Positions 12,997-23,587 of a stretch of DNA of 64,000 nucleotides are shown piece after piece. Both the position numbers and the translations under genes were made by a program. Every line of letters begins with the position of its first letter. Within the stretch, counting starts at the first letter, position 1. The DNA is from Volvariella volvacea V23. Taxonomy: Eukaryota > Basidiomycota > Agaricomycetes > Agaricales > Pluteaceae. The notes below the pieces were generated by a model, which worked only from the letters and a program-made list of their open reading frames with translations, was not told the origin of the DNA and ran no database searches. The stretch is taken from assembly GCA_000349905.1 (NCBI GenBank), contig KB722767.1, positions 115,499 to 179,498 of the forward strand, written 5' to 3'.

Positions 12997-14163
12997 ATGC
13001 CCATAGAGACTGCCAAGCAGGTGCAGATACTGGACGATATCGTCAAGGCGATCAAGTATCCTCACGAGCTTGTAAAGGAAGAAAATGTATGATGAACTAC
13101 TATCTAGTCCGTATGTAGCTGATTTTCACAGTTTGTAGGTTTGGTATCCCACAACCGTTGGGCAGAAGCGGTTCGCTCCTTTTGCTCAGTTTTGATGTAG
13201 AGATACTATCTACCACGCAGATTGCAGACTGGGGGCTCCAGCCATATCAGGATTGGGTCAAAACTATTTCCGACGCTCAAATGGATCACACAGGAGAGTT
13301 CCCACTTCGAGTTCGGAACTATGGCGTCTACAATTTCTGGCAATCCCACGTGAACAACCTTCTCCATGACCCTTTGAACAAAGCGGGGATACGCCGAGAA
13401 GTGGATAGCATAATGGAGCTGGCACTCGACTTGAAGGATCCCTTGGGCGGTAGAGAAGGAAAACGATACTTGTACGTTAACCCAATGTATGCAAGCCCTG
13501 ATCCAATTAATACCTGATGGACACAACAAATGTTATAGAGTTGACCAACCATTGGCTCTACCACGCTCGCCATGGTTCGTCATTGCCAATGGACTTGCGA
13601 CGATAGAACTACCCCTCGCTTGGCAAAACTCCCTGCTCGAAAACCAGCAGTCAAATAGACACGTCTTCGCTTGCACAGACTCTGAAACGCTACCAACAGG
13701 ACAGATCACTACCTTCGCTCTCCAAGTCGACGCGTGTGATTCTATGGCTGCCTCTCGGAAACTTGCCTTGGCTTTGTCCTCAATTCAACACCATCGTCGA
13801 GCGCTAGGACTGAGCAATACCCCGGTGTTTGGTGCGACATTAATTGGCTATCAGCTCAGGGTGTACTGTTCTGAGTGGTTGAGAGCAGGGATTGATGCCG
13901 AGGTCGTGAGTTTGCTTGCTTGTCCTTCCTAAGTCCAAAGCTCACACACCAATAATAAGTCTGTGTTCCCCACAACGGTATCGTTTGCAACAAATGCGTT
14001 CCAAGGTTTTCTTAAATGTTACCTGTTCCTCTGCAAGCTTGCAGATCTAGCGATTGAGGGGGCAAGAAGGGAGTTTGAGAGGTGGGACAATGTCCCCGAA
14101 CGAGGGCGAATCCAACACCAAAATAGTGTTGCAGCACGAAACCCCTGGAGGCCGCAGCCTTAA
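12997..14163 (+). CDS. Unrecognised multi-exon protein, possible nuclease-like fold
   Basis: Coding exons are clear although the family is not. Exon 1 (12997-13086) encodes MPIETAKQVQILDDIVKAIK and ends at a GT donor. A middle exon from about 13225 to 13488 reads IADWGLQPYQDWVKTIS...FWQSHVNNLL...LDLKDPLGG. After an intron (about 13489-13539) comes VDQPLALPRSPWFVIANGLATIE...FALQVDACDSMAASRKLALAL, then FGATLIGYQLRVYCSEWL. The last exon (about 13970-14163) has FQGFLKCYLFLCKLADLAI. The join between about 13087 and 13225 cannot be solved cleanly in one phase, so the gene may be broken there. The order 'conserved V-A at a strand, helix, then FGATLIGYQLRVY' recalls PD-(D/E)XK-like folds, but the catalytic residues are not convincing. 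A relic of its last exon lies near 32840. Confidence 0.55.
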
Positions 14164-16510
14164 AGCTCCAAACCAGAACGTACACGCGTGGATACTTACT
14201 TGTAAGAAGAGTAGTTATGGTGGCACATGTAATTCAGTAATTGGTTATGGTCCGATTTACCTTCGGTCTGTGTATTCAGATTTATCAGACAACATGCAAT
14301 TTTGAGAGGTTCTCATGTCCTTTTCTGTAAATATTGATCCCTATAGAATTTTTATAATATGCAGAGTGAAATCATCAATAGAGGTATAACTCCTATTAGT
14401 GTAGTGTTCGGCTAATTGACTGACCCATTACCTGGCAATGTGTGCTGGGGCTTTCTATTGGTTGCCTCGTCCAATGTTGAAAAATATCCAAGTGCTTGTT
14501 CATTATCGTGCTTCACTCCTCCGATAAAACCAAGTGAATAAAGTACAGGTTCTTGATATCCCCGGTATGATCGCATGCATGCACCAAGCAGCAATTTGCC
14601 GTTGGGACACCTCCATTTCAGGTGCCTCCGTTCTGCGGATAATCCGAGTACTAGGTGAACTCCCGTACGTAGTGTTTATCTTATCAACCACTACTACTCA
14701 GTTTTGCCTAACTAAATCCCAGAAGCTACGAAGAACTTGAGGCAAAGGATTAAGAATTGGATATCATGGTGAGGGCTCTCGCTTGTCAGTCAAAAGCCAA
14801 CGCATTGTTGGCTGGTTGCTGAACTGAGTGAAAAACAGCCACGAAGTCCTTTTAATTGTGCTTCTACACGCCCAATCCTGCTCAAATCTGGATCGTTTGC
14901 AGTGCTAACACTTCTATACAGTAGTGCTTCTGCTTGTCTAGTCCAGAAGAGACGGTGTGACGAACCTGTGACTGCACCCGTTACGCTGAACGGTCACCCA
15001 AACCTATGGAAGAATGACCTCCCCACATCATTCATTTCGCCGCAAGTCAACATTGAATTCACTCTTTACATCACTCTTACTCTACCATCCAACATCTGCA
15101 CGTCTGATTACTGGTTTATGGCCACCACTTTATTCAGGGTTTTTGTGTGCAGTGCACTAGTCGTTGGAGAGGCCTAGCTTTTTATTAGACGTAGCTGGGT
15201 GTCCACGGTACATGTTTAGGCCTCTTTGATCAAAAAAGCTCTGATGTGTATAGCAATAGAAATGCAGCAGGATTTTGTGTGTCCAACACCACACGCCACA
15301 CCTTCATGGCCTGCCTGTAGGTATAATGCACTTGATTGAGCCCGAATCTAGGCCCAAGTGCACACCCAGCCGCCAGGACCGAGGAGTACCCTGGGTCGAG
15401 CACTTTCCATCTCAGCTCTAGCAACTCTGAGACTGTATAACCCGCTCACTTGGTTATGATGTACACCCTGAATGTCTGTGTGGCGTTGCGTAGCATGATA
15501 TGCATGGCAGTCAGCACGTTTCGATCTTATTTGGGTGCTGACAACGACGGTGCATGTTGGCGAATATTGAAAGGCGAGTGATATCGCCTACTTTTTCTCG
15601 GACTGTTACAGACAGTAAATTTCTGATTCTCCACCGATTTTGGTCATTCTGTAATTTTTGTCAGGTCCCAATGATTTGTGTTGCGTGTACGCATATAACG
15701 GGACAGAATACTGAAAACCAGCTTGGACAATGCCAAAGTAGAGAAGATCCTGATAGCACGATGCCATTCCGACATTCTAATCGATTGGGGGACATATGTC
15801 GNNNNNNNNNNNNNNNNNNNNNNNNNNNNNNNNNNNNNNNNNNNNNNNNNNNNNNNNNNNNNNNNNNNNNNNNNNNNNNNNNNNNNNNNNNNNNNNNNNN
15901 NACATATGTATGCGAGAACCTAGAATCCTACCATTTGTGGTCGACTCTTGATTCCGTATAGAGAAGGCTGAACGCAGCAATTTAGCATATTACAGTGAGC
16001 GTGGAGGTGCAAGGCATGCTTCAATGTGGGAATTGTACACCATTTTGGTGAATTGACTGACGTGTTGAGCAGAAGTTATTTTTAGATGTCCTCCGCTGCA
16101 GATTGAACCTGCAATTCATAGTTATCAATTGTTCCTTACTGCTATTGGGCATCTATCCCTAGACGTTTCCGAGTGACATACATTTCTCCACGCAACGTCG
16201 TGCACAGGTCAATATTCAATGTCTTTATGCAGATCAGCATAATTCATTCAACTTATCCCCTCCGTCCGTTTGGTATGGGGATAATGTTGGATTCAAAATG
16301 ACAGGCGCATTTCTGTGCCTCTTGCAGGGCCACCTTCTGTGGTTCAGTTCTCGTACACCACCCAGTTGCGATCCAGAGCGGTCAGGGCAGTCGTTCCACA
16401 AACTCAGTGCCCATGGACATTACTTCAATATCCTTCCGATATCATACAGAAGCCTCTCAAAGCTTTCTTGTCCCCCAGCAAACTTCAGCTCCTCGATAAT
16501 TCTGCATATC
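14164..16510 (+). repeat. Spacer and duplicated upstream segment of SSP copy D
   Basis: No gene seen. Blocks shared with the other SSP units begin near 14958 (GACTGCACCCGTTACGCTGAA, like 4377). They continue at 15187 (GCTGGGTGTCCACGGTACATG, like 17890 ahead of copy E) and at 15425-15510 (GAGACTGTATAACCC, CACTTGGTTATGA, like 18150-18175). The conserved proximal promoter is at 16373-16452 (AGAGCGGTCAGGGCAGTCG, then TACAGAAG). A 100-N gap interrupts the segment. Confidence 0.5.
15802..15901. other. Assembly gap of 100 N
   Basis: Exactly 100 N, the conventional placeholder for a gap of unknown size. Both flanks carry ACATATGT (15792-15799 on the left, 15902-15909 on the right), so the contig ends may overlap there. 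Confidence 0.97.
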
Positions 16511-17160
16511 ATGAAGATCTCCACCCTGCTCACCTTCCTCGGCACTTTGGTCTTCCCATCCGTCGTCAACGCTTATGTCCCTCCTGGCGCTGACACTCCA
16601 GCCTTCTACCTTGTCTCAAGCTCTACAAGCGGCTCGTCAAATCTCCTTGTAAGAACTCACCTCAATCAATCTTCATCCCCATTTCTAACACTCCCTGCAG
16701 CCTGTACGAATCGACAACGTCGCTGGGGGCTATGCTACTTTAACTGGTTCCCAACCACTCGGTATCTTCTACTTCAAACGAGGCCGTCTCGTCGCTGCAC
16801 AACCCCCTGGTGGCTAGCTGAACAGCGCCCCCTCATCGACTCGCCACAGATCGGCATACCCTGCGCTTCCTATGGTCCATGGGGCTTTACCCAAGGATCA
16901 AGCTCGAACAAATGCGCGAGGTATAACTCATTTTATATTCAATCAAATCCGGAGAATGCACAGTTGGGTGCGAGGTTGACGTTTAATTGGCAAGGAGGAT
17001 TTTACGCTTGTGGGGCTGCTAAAAATGTGAGTGATAGTATTTTTGTAGGATAAGTGTGGGGTTGACTGTTGTGGTGTGCCAGATATATTACAAGCTTGCT
17101 CCTGGGGATGGTCCATCAGGCTGTGATCCGGTTGATTTGTAGACTGTGGCTGCCAGTTGA
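16511..17160 (+). pseudogene. SSP copy D, frameshift plus nonsense codon
   Basis: Same three-exon plan: 16511-16648, 16701-17026 and 17083-17160. Leader MKISTLLTFLGTLVFPSVVNA. Exon 2 is 326 nt, one base short of a multiple of three. Just after QPPGG the frame hits TAG (about 16816-16818); dropping back one frame restores AEQRPLIDSPQIG, a CASYG motif and NKCARYNSFYIQ. Two independent lesions are therefore visible. The second is in exon 3, where the Trp codon of the invariant DLWT motif is TAG (17140-17142), cutting off the last residues before the ancestral TGA at 17158. A 251-codon ORF (16298-17053) spans the locus only because it reads through intron 1 in the wrong frame; it is not a real protein. 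Confidence 0.85.
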
Positions 17161-19160
17161 GCATGACGGCAATTAAGACCGAGGTATTGTGCATGGACTA
17201 GGGCTGTATTCACGGCATTGTATGGAGATAATTCGTTTGTGTACTATTGAACCTGGTTTGATGAGAGTGTTGGCTGACATCGCATGTAGTGACCACTTGA
17301 TCGAATGAACTTCAAGTTAGTGCTTCAGTTCTTATGTCCAACTAAGTCACTCTTATCACGCTCTACTCCAAGTTAGAATAAAATAAAACCAAACGCAACA
17401 CATCATATCATGTCTACTCGTTCTGAATAAAGTGCGAATATTTGGTATCCCTCAATGATCGCCAAAACAGAGAGCGTGAACGTGACACGCGTGACACCAC
17501 CGTTTGCCGTTGTGCCACATGCATCACCAAGTCCTGCTCAAAACTGGGTCGTTGGTAGCTATGGGTGCCCAACCCAGCTCATCGTAATACGTGTCGGATA
17601 TCCGTGGAATGCTTCAGTGAACTTCGCCTGCACTATTTTCCTCTTCAATCCGACGCTCCGTCGTCACCTGGCCTCACTGCTCATCTGCTGCATGTATCGT
17701 CCTCCGGCACCCAGACCATACCAACCTCCAAATCTACGTCAACTTGTGCTGCAACACCAAGCGTATTCACGCAATGAAGTTCTTGCCTAAAGCCTCTTCT
17801 ACGTGTCACATCGGGCTTATGGATAATCCTTGTATACTGCGTGTCAGTCATTAGGACGGCGCATACTCGAGGTCCGACCCCTGTGAGTGAGGCTGGATGT
17901 CTACGGTACGTGCCTTGCCTGTCTTTGTACCGTCGAGGCTTCTAACATCTTGACCCCGTACTGTCTCAGGGCGACTCGTCCACATTCGACCGCTATACAC
18001 CCCCATAAGTTGTCTGCGGCTTATACTCTTATATTTCTAGACCCCAACTGCAGGTTGAGACTCAGATCCACACACAGCCTGTCAAGGTCGAGGAACGTCA
18101 TAGACAGCTCGCAGTCAACACCCCTTCCTTATTCATGGTCCCTGAGACTGCATAATCACCCACTTGGTTATGACCTACGCCTCTGCCGTTAATTTGGCGC
18201 TCTGCAGCACTCCCCGGAGCCTTAGATTCTATGGCTCGCTGCAACTTGACCAATTCGGATATGTAGCCGACATCGTCTTTACTGGCAACCTACTGGTATA
18301 TCTAGTCAAACTCTTGACTCTTTATCATGGATTGGGCTCCTGTGTAACTCGGGGTGAGCTTATACTATATTTGGCATTGTGCGGTAACGAGATGAAGCCC
18401 TGACTAACAGCGCTCGGGAACTTCTTGACGCTCAGGTACCATTCCAATCGACACATGAGGTTTGGGGTTGAGCTTGGTCCTTGGTGTCATGTGGCGTAGA
18501 AGGCTTACCAAACAGTACTTGGGTGGTTATGTGCGGCGGCGTGGCGTCTCTTCAAATTCAATGCATATAACGAGAGGACGGTCAATAGACTGCGTTGTTT
18601 CGAGTGCGGGTGCGCAAAATGTATATCGGTGCGGGCATTATACACCGTTTCATTGCGTTAACTGCCAGATTAAGGTGGATATTCCATAGAGTTAGGTTCT
18701 CTCCATCGCAAGTAAATGAACCTGCAACTAGTGATTATCGCCTAGCCCTTACTGCTATGGAGTATTAACAATGGGGTGTCAAGGATGGACCTCAACGACA
18801 CACTATTTGCACCGATCTGGTTCCTACCCGAGTACCCCCAACGACGAGCTAGTTTTCTGCTCAAAGTAGGGGGTAGGTTAATGTGCAATAAAGTCCTCGT
18901 CGTTGGCCATGACGATCAGCATCACCCACTTCCACCTTGCGTCCGTTTGATATAGGTGACGACGATCTCCATATCTGTACCTATCACGGGGTCCCTTCCC
19001 GAAATTCAGTTCTGGCATCACATCTAGAGCAGTCAGGGCAGCCAATCCCCCAGACCCGGCACCCCATAGTCATCACTTCGCAGTTCTGTTTGAGGCCATA
19101 CAAAAACCCTCGAGACGATTCTCCTCATCTACACCCCAATTATACCCAGCTCTCCATATT
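17161..19160 (+). repeat. Spacer and duplicated upstream segment of SSP copy E
   Basis: No gene seen. Blocks in common with the other units lie at 17890-17910, 18090-18190 and 18475-18560 (TTGGTCCTTGGTGTCATGTGG, like 7672 ahead of copy B). A promoter-proximal piece at 18898-18930 (GTTGGCCATGACGATCAGC) recurs in inverted orientation ahead of copy F near 37768-37790. The core promoter is at 19024-19106 (AGTCAGGGCAGCC ... TACAAAAA). Confidence 0.5.
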
Positions 19161-19820
19161 ATGAAGATCTCCACCTTTTTAACTTTCATCGGCGCTCTAA
19201 CTCTCCCATCCGCCGTCAACGCCTATAGGCCTCCAGGCGCCGACACCCCAGCTTTCCATCTCGTCTCAAGTTCCACCAGCGGTTCTTCAAACCTCCTTGT
19301 GAGCGCTCTCCTACAACTTACCTTTCATCCTAAATCCTAACATTCAATAAATAAAGCCCGTTCGAATCGACAACAGCATAGGCGGCTACGCCACACTAAC
19401 CGGTTCCCAACCCATCGCCATCTTCTACTTCACCCAAGGCCGCCTCGTCGCCGCTCCGCCGCCTGGCGGCAATCTCCAGCAACTCCCCATCATCGACGCC
19501 CAGCAAATTGGAAATGGCGTCTGCACCACCTACGGCGCATGGGTCTTCCATCAGGGATCGAACTCGAACAGATGCGCAAAAGGGAATGCGTTTTATATCC
19601 AGTCGAACCCGGAGAACGCACAGTTGGGTGCGAGGTTGACGTTTGATTGGCAGGGAGGGTTTTATGCTTGTGGGGCTGATAAGAGAGTAAGTCGCTGCTT
19701 TGTTTTCAGGGCGAGTTTGGGACTGAATGCTTTTGGTGTTAGATATATTATAAACTTGCCCCTGGGGATGGTCCACAGGGATGTGATCCAGTCGATTTGT
19801 GGACTGTAGCTGCCAGTTAG
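19161..19820 (+). CDS. Small secreted four-cysteine protein, SSP copy E
   Basis: Intact gene for about 181 aa, in exons 19161-19298, 19357-19686 and 19743-19820. The first intron ends in AAG rather than the CAG/TAG of the other copies. Leader MKISTFLTFIGALTLPSAVNA; the mature protein opens YRPPGADTPAFHLVSSS. It carries the four-residue longer loop VRIDNSIGGYATLTGSQP that D shares (DNVAGGYATLTG), then GRLVAAPPPGG, NGVCTTYG, SNRCAKGNAFYIQ, LGARLTFDWQGGFYACGADK and GCDPVDLWTVAAS. Two landmark positions are changed: CTTYG for CATYG, and RCAKG for KCARY. The cysteines themselves remain. Copy E closes the plus-strand tandem series. Confidence 0.88.
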
Positions 19821-20195
19821 TGTTAGCATTGATCACGTAGGTAGTTGAGCAGCAGTCTTGGATACTTCTGTGGCCACTGCTAGTACATAATGCCCATATG
19901 CCATCCTAGTTCATTTTCTGGCTGTAACTTAGCTTACAGGCTGTGTCGATAAGTCCGCGTTGTACAGTACACACCTAGTGATGCGCGAACAATGTATCCA
20001 GTATCACTGCTGTAGATGCACTGTCAGTGTACTCGCATCTACGTACTACAGGAACAGCATCAGTAAGGCGGTATGGTATGTCGGAGAGCAATTGACCGAA
20101 ATAGCATGTCCAGGGTGGATCAGACGTTGGATCAAGATGGGACAAACAATAGGTATAAGGACACAAGATGAGACGTGGAGAGTCTGTACGCACCC

Positions 20196-21699
20196 ATGTT
20201 CTTAGCCACTCTTTTCCTCGCTGCCTCTACACGATCCATTGCATCACTGGTGCCCATACCTGTATCTGGTAGTACAATCCCGAGCCCCGTATGCATCGTC
20301 GCTGCCGCGATAACAGCTTCACGATGTGATCCCACTCGGACACGCACCATATTCGACATCCTGTACAGTTGCATCGGGGTCATCTTGCTATGCACGTACA
20401 TTTCAATCCATCACAATATACCAGACCAGAACGACTCGTGGGCTCAGGTGACATGGTTGAAGCTTCGGACGACATTCTATGCCTTGATCGCGCCAGAGAT
20501 GGTCATTTTATGGGCTATCCGGCAACGGATTATGGCGGGAAGGATTGCAAAGGAGAATAAGCGTGAGTGAAAGCCCGTATACGGTTTTACGGTAGTGCTG
20601 ACATGTGGAAGACCGCCGATGGACGAGAACTCATGGGTTCTTTGTTCAGATGGGAGGGTTGATGCAGCGCGTGGAGGTCGATGGAGAGGTCACTTATCGC
20701 GTCGCTGGTCTCACAACGGAGGACGATAAGGATTTTGATTGGAGCAGCATAAAGATACCACAAATCCCGGAGAAGGAGATCAAAGACCACGGAAAAGGGG
20801 ACATACTTGCAAAAACTATCGTCGTCATCCAGACTACTTGGTTTGTTGCTCAATGCATTGCTCGCCACGTCCAAGGCCTGGTCCTCACTGAAATCGAGCT
20901 GGTGACCCTCGCGTTCGCAACTCTGAACGTGATCACCTATGGACTTTGGTGGGACAAGCCGCTGAATATTGAGTATCCGATATACTTTGACGAGAATGGT
21001 AATCGAGTTGATGGCCCGCTGGCGACGCATGATGAACTAGAGGACGGCGAGGTACAGATGGGGCAGGATGAAACATGGTATGGGAGGACTTGGAGGAGCG
21101 TGAAAGGCACCGTGGCAGGATGGGGTGAGAGCACCTGGGAGGGTGTGGGGCGTGGTTGGGGGGAGTCTATTGCGCGTCGAGGAGTGGTAAAGACGATGTG
21201 GAGGAGAGTAATTGTTGCGCCGTTCTTGGTTGTCTTCGCCCCCCTTTGGGGCATGATGACTGATGTCAGCATAGAGAACAAGCCAACAAGCGCTCACTCG
21301 TTTTACGCTGCAGCGATGAACTTGCATGATCGACTCCTCGCCACCATTAGCGGCTCGGCAATCGGCGTCATTTTCGGTGCAATTCACCTTATTGGTTGGA
21401 ATTTCCAGTTTCCAACAACCACAGAACAGTGGCTGTGGAGAGCGTCCTCACTCGTCCTCACCATTGTTCCTCTCCTTCTTGTGCTTACATCTGCTCTGGC
21501 CCTTGCGCCAAAGAGACTGAGGGTTGAGAGCCTAGGGTACGTTGTATTGGCATTTGCCTACCCATGTCTCTTTCTTGGCCCTCCTCTCTACTTTGCTGCC
21601 CGCTTCGTCCTCCTCTTCCTCGCATTCTTCACGCTGCGTTCCCTCCAGGACTCTGCCTATCAGAACGTGAGATGGACAGAGTTCATCCCCCACATCTAG
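20196..21699 (+). CDS. Fungal multi-pass membrane protein of unknown function
   Basis: Two exons (20196-20562 and 20612-21699) give about 484 aa. The start at 20196 opens a hydrophobic leader (MFLATLFLAASTRSIA). Next come an early membrane segment (TIFDILYSCIGVILLCTYIS), the motif HHNIPDQN, and a second segment ending APEMVILWAIRQR. The intron restores HRRWTRTHGFFVQMGG, which matches the conserved 'WTxTHGFFxxMGG' block of a fungus-specific family with no assigned role. About residues 220-300 are hydrophilic and Trp/Gly-rich (TWRSVKGTVAGWGES). The C-terminal third has several further membrane segments (GVIFGAIHLIGWNF, TIVPLLLVLTSALALA, LARFVLLFLAFF-like). Topology suggests an endomembrane or plasma-membrane protein; substrate and partners are unknown. 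Confidence 0.85.
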
Positions 21700-23587
21700 C
21701 CCAACTCTATCCGTGAGCTCATTCTCCTGCACCTCGCAAACGTCGCGCTCATGACTGCATTAGGTTTTTATTTCGTCACTGCGTACTTTTCACCTTCGAG
21801 ACTGTTGCTTTTGCGGATCTATCGTCTCTCACGTGTATGCTTCAGTCGTGACGTGCTACGATTTGGTCGTATGGTGTGAGGCACCCATTACTGTAGGTGT
21901 AATTCCACGTGATGTTCATCTCCCCTCCGCTCGCCCGGTATGGTTTGATGGTAGATGCTGTAGCAGTGATAGCAAATAATGAGGTCTACCTCATAGATGA
22001 CTATTGTGAACATGCAGAAAAACTGACGAGAACAAGAAGCTACTGTATGGTTAGTATCGTGCTGTCGAAGGGCGAAGAGGATACAAACTTACAAAGAGCA
22101 ATCTGGCCAATGCTGGAGACAAATATTCCGTGCTACGGTAGACATCTTGGGCTTGTACTGCTAAACTGCAGCTGGGGTGCATAGGTAGTCGACAGAATGC
22201 TGGTGATAACTGTAGCCAGGAGAGAATCTGCATCCTTATAGTCCTTCATTAACATTGAAGAGGGGGCAATATCGTGTGCAGTTACTAATCGAAATTGTCA
22301 TTGTTCTTACTAGGCACTTGCATTGGAGTTTCCCTTCCGAGTTTCACAGCAAGAAACTCAAGTAAGTGGCCCCCGACGTTATCTGCGCAATAAATATGTA
22401 CAGAACAACCGGAAACGGGTTGTGATGTCGGAGCTGTAACTCTCAGCTTCCATGCCCGCAACTGCAAGGAGAGTTCCGGTAGACGGATTGGCCGAATGGG
22501 GAAACAGCAAGATAAGCGCCCACCACCCAATGAGCAGTCCATGCCAGCTCGAATGCGCCCAGCGAATCACCCACAGAAAAGGGTGTTTTTGAATAAAAGC
22601 TGAAGGGCTCTTGAGTCGCGTTCATGAAACCATAAACGGGTTGCGCATTAGCCTTCGAATTTGCCTTTGCTATCTTATTGTCTGGTCAGGCGACGCGAAC
22701 AGGAATGGACCCAATTTTAGGCGCAGCCTCGACAAGTCCTCTGGAAGGCTAAGCTTGGTGACTGCGCGACGCAGAATGTTGTGGGTCCGAGTTTGGGGTG
22801 CGTTCGTCGGTGCTGTATCCTGGTGGGAAACTCTTTGCAACACAGGACGCGGGATCCTGGTCGAGCCCCTCTCCTGTTTACCATTACAGTGGCCATGAGT
22901 CAATCAACCTTATTGTTCCTTCTCTCCCGTTCTCCTAACGCTACGCCGCACCAACAGCTCTCGAGCCTAGGCGCCCCTCCCAACCCCTCACTGCTGTCAA
23001 GGCATCTCCTTTTTTCCGCGCCTTACGGCTCCGGCTGTGCAGCATACGCCCAAACTGGCACAGACATTGCACGTACCCACACCACCTGAACCCTTCATTC
23101 GACTCATCCATCATCTGTCTTCGGCCAACTTGGGCAGAATCCGCCTCCCATCAACACGCGGGGACTTGCTCAGTCGGCAGTGGTGTGGTTCAGCGGCGAT
23201 TTGGCGAGTGATCAAGGTCTTTGCCTCGTGTTCTACATCCATCAGCGTGAGCTGCTCTACAAGGTTAGTCGTCCATTCCTGCCTCATTGCACCAGATACT
23301 ATCTGACCCGACCCGTCATTGGCTTCCGTTACTTCCCTTTCCACTTCTTGCCATTTTCTTTGTGTCCTCAGCCTCAACTCCAGATCTATCCTTATAAGGC
23401 CATTATAGCCTTCCGTAATCTTCAAGAGGCGCATATTACTGCCTCAATCGGTTTCGTTGTGCGCAAAATACGCGGTGCAGCCTTTGTATCCTCAAGATCT
23501 CGCCAGGGTTTTTAAAAGGAGAAGGAGCCATTCCATCCCATCTCGCCACACCAGCGGTCTCCTCTTCACTCCGATCTACCATCCGAC
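21700..23587. other. Long intergenic region, no gene supported
   Basis: About 1.9 kb. Several ORFs of 60-110 codons occur on both strands but none has a domain, consistent splice partners or a signal peptide. The last 100-150 bp, rich in CT runs, probably contain the promoter and 5' UTR of the gene at 23588. Confidence 0.5.

Noticed and set aside
19396..19836. 146-codon minus ORF over SSP copy E
   Set aside because: Antisense of a confirmed three-exon gene; it ignores the intron and has no homologue-like features.
22781..23515. Overlapping plus-strand ORFs with Ser/Leu-rich content ahead of 23588
   Set aside because: No domain, no signal peptide, no splice agreement; CT-rich composition is typical of promoter and 5' UTR here.
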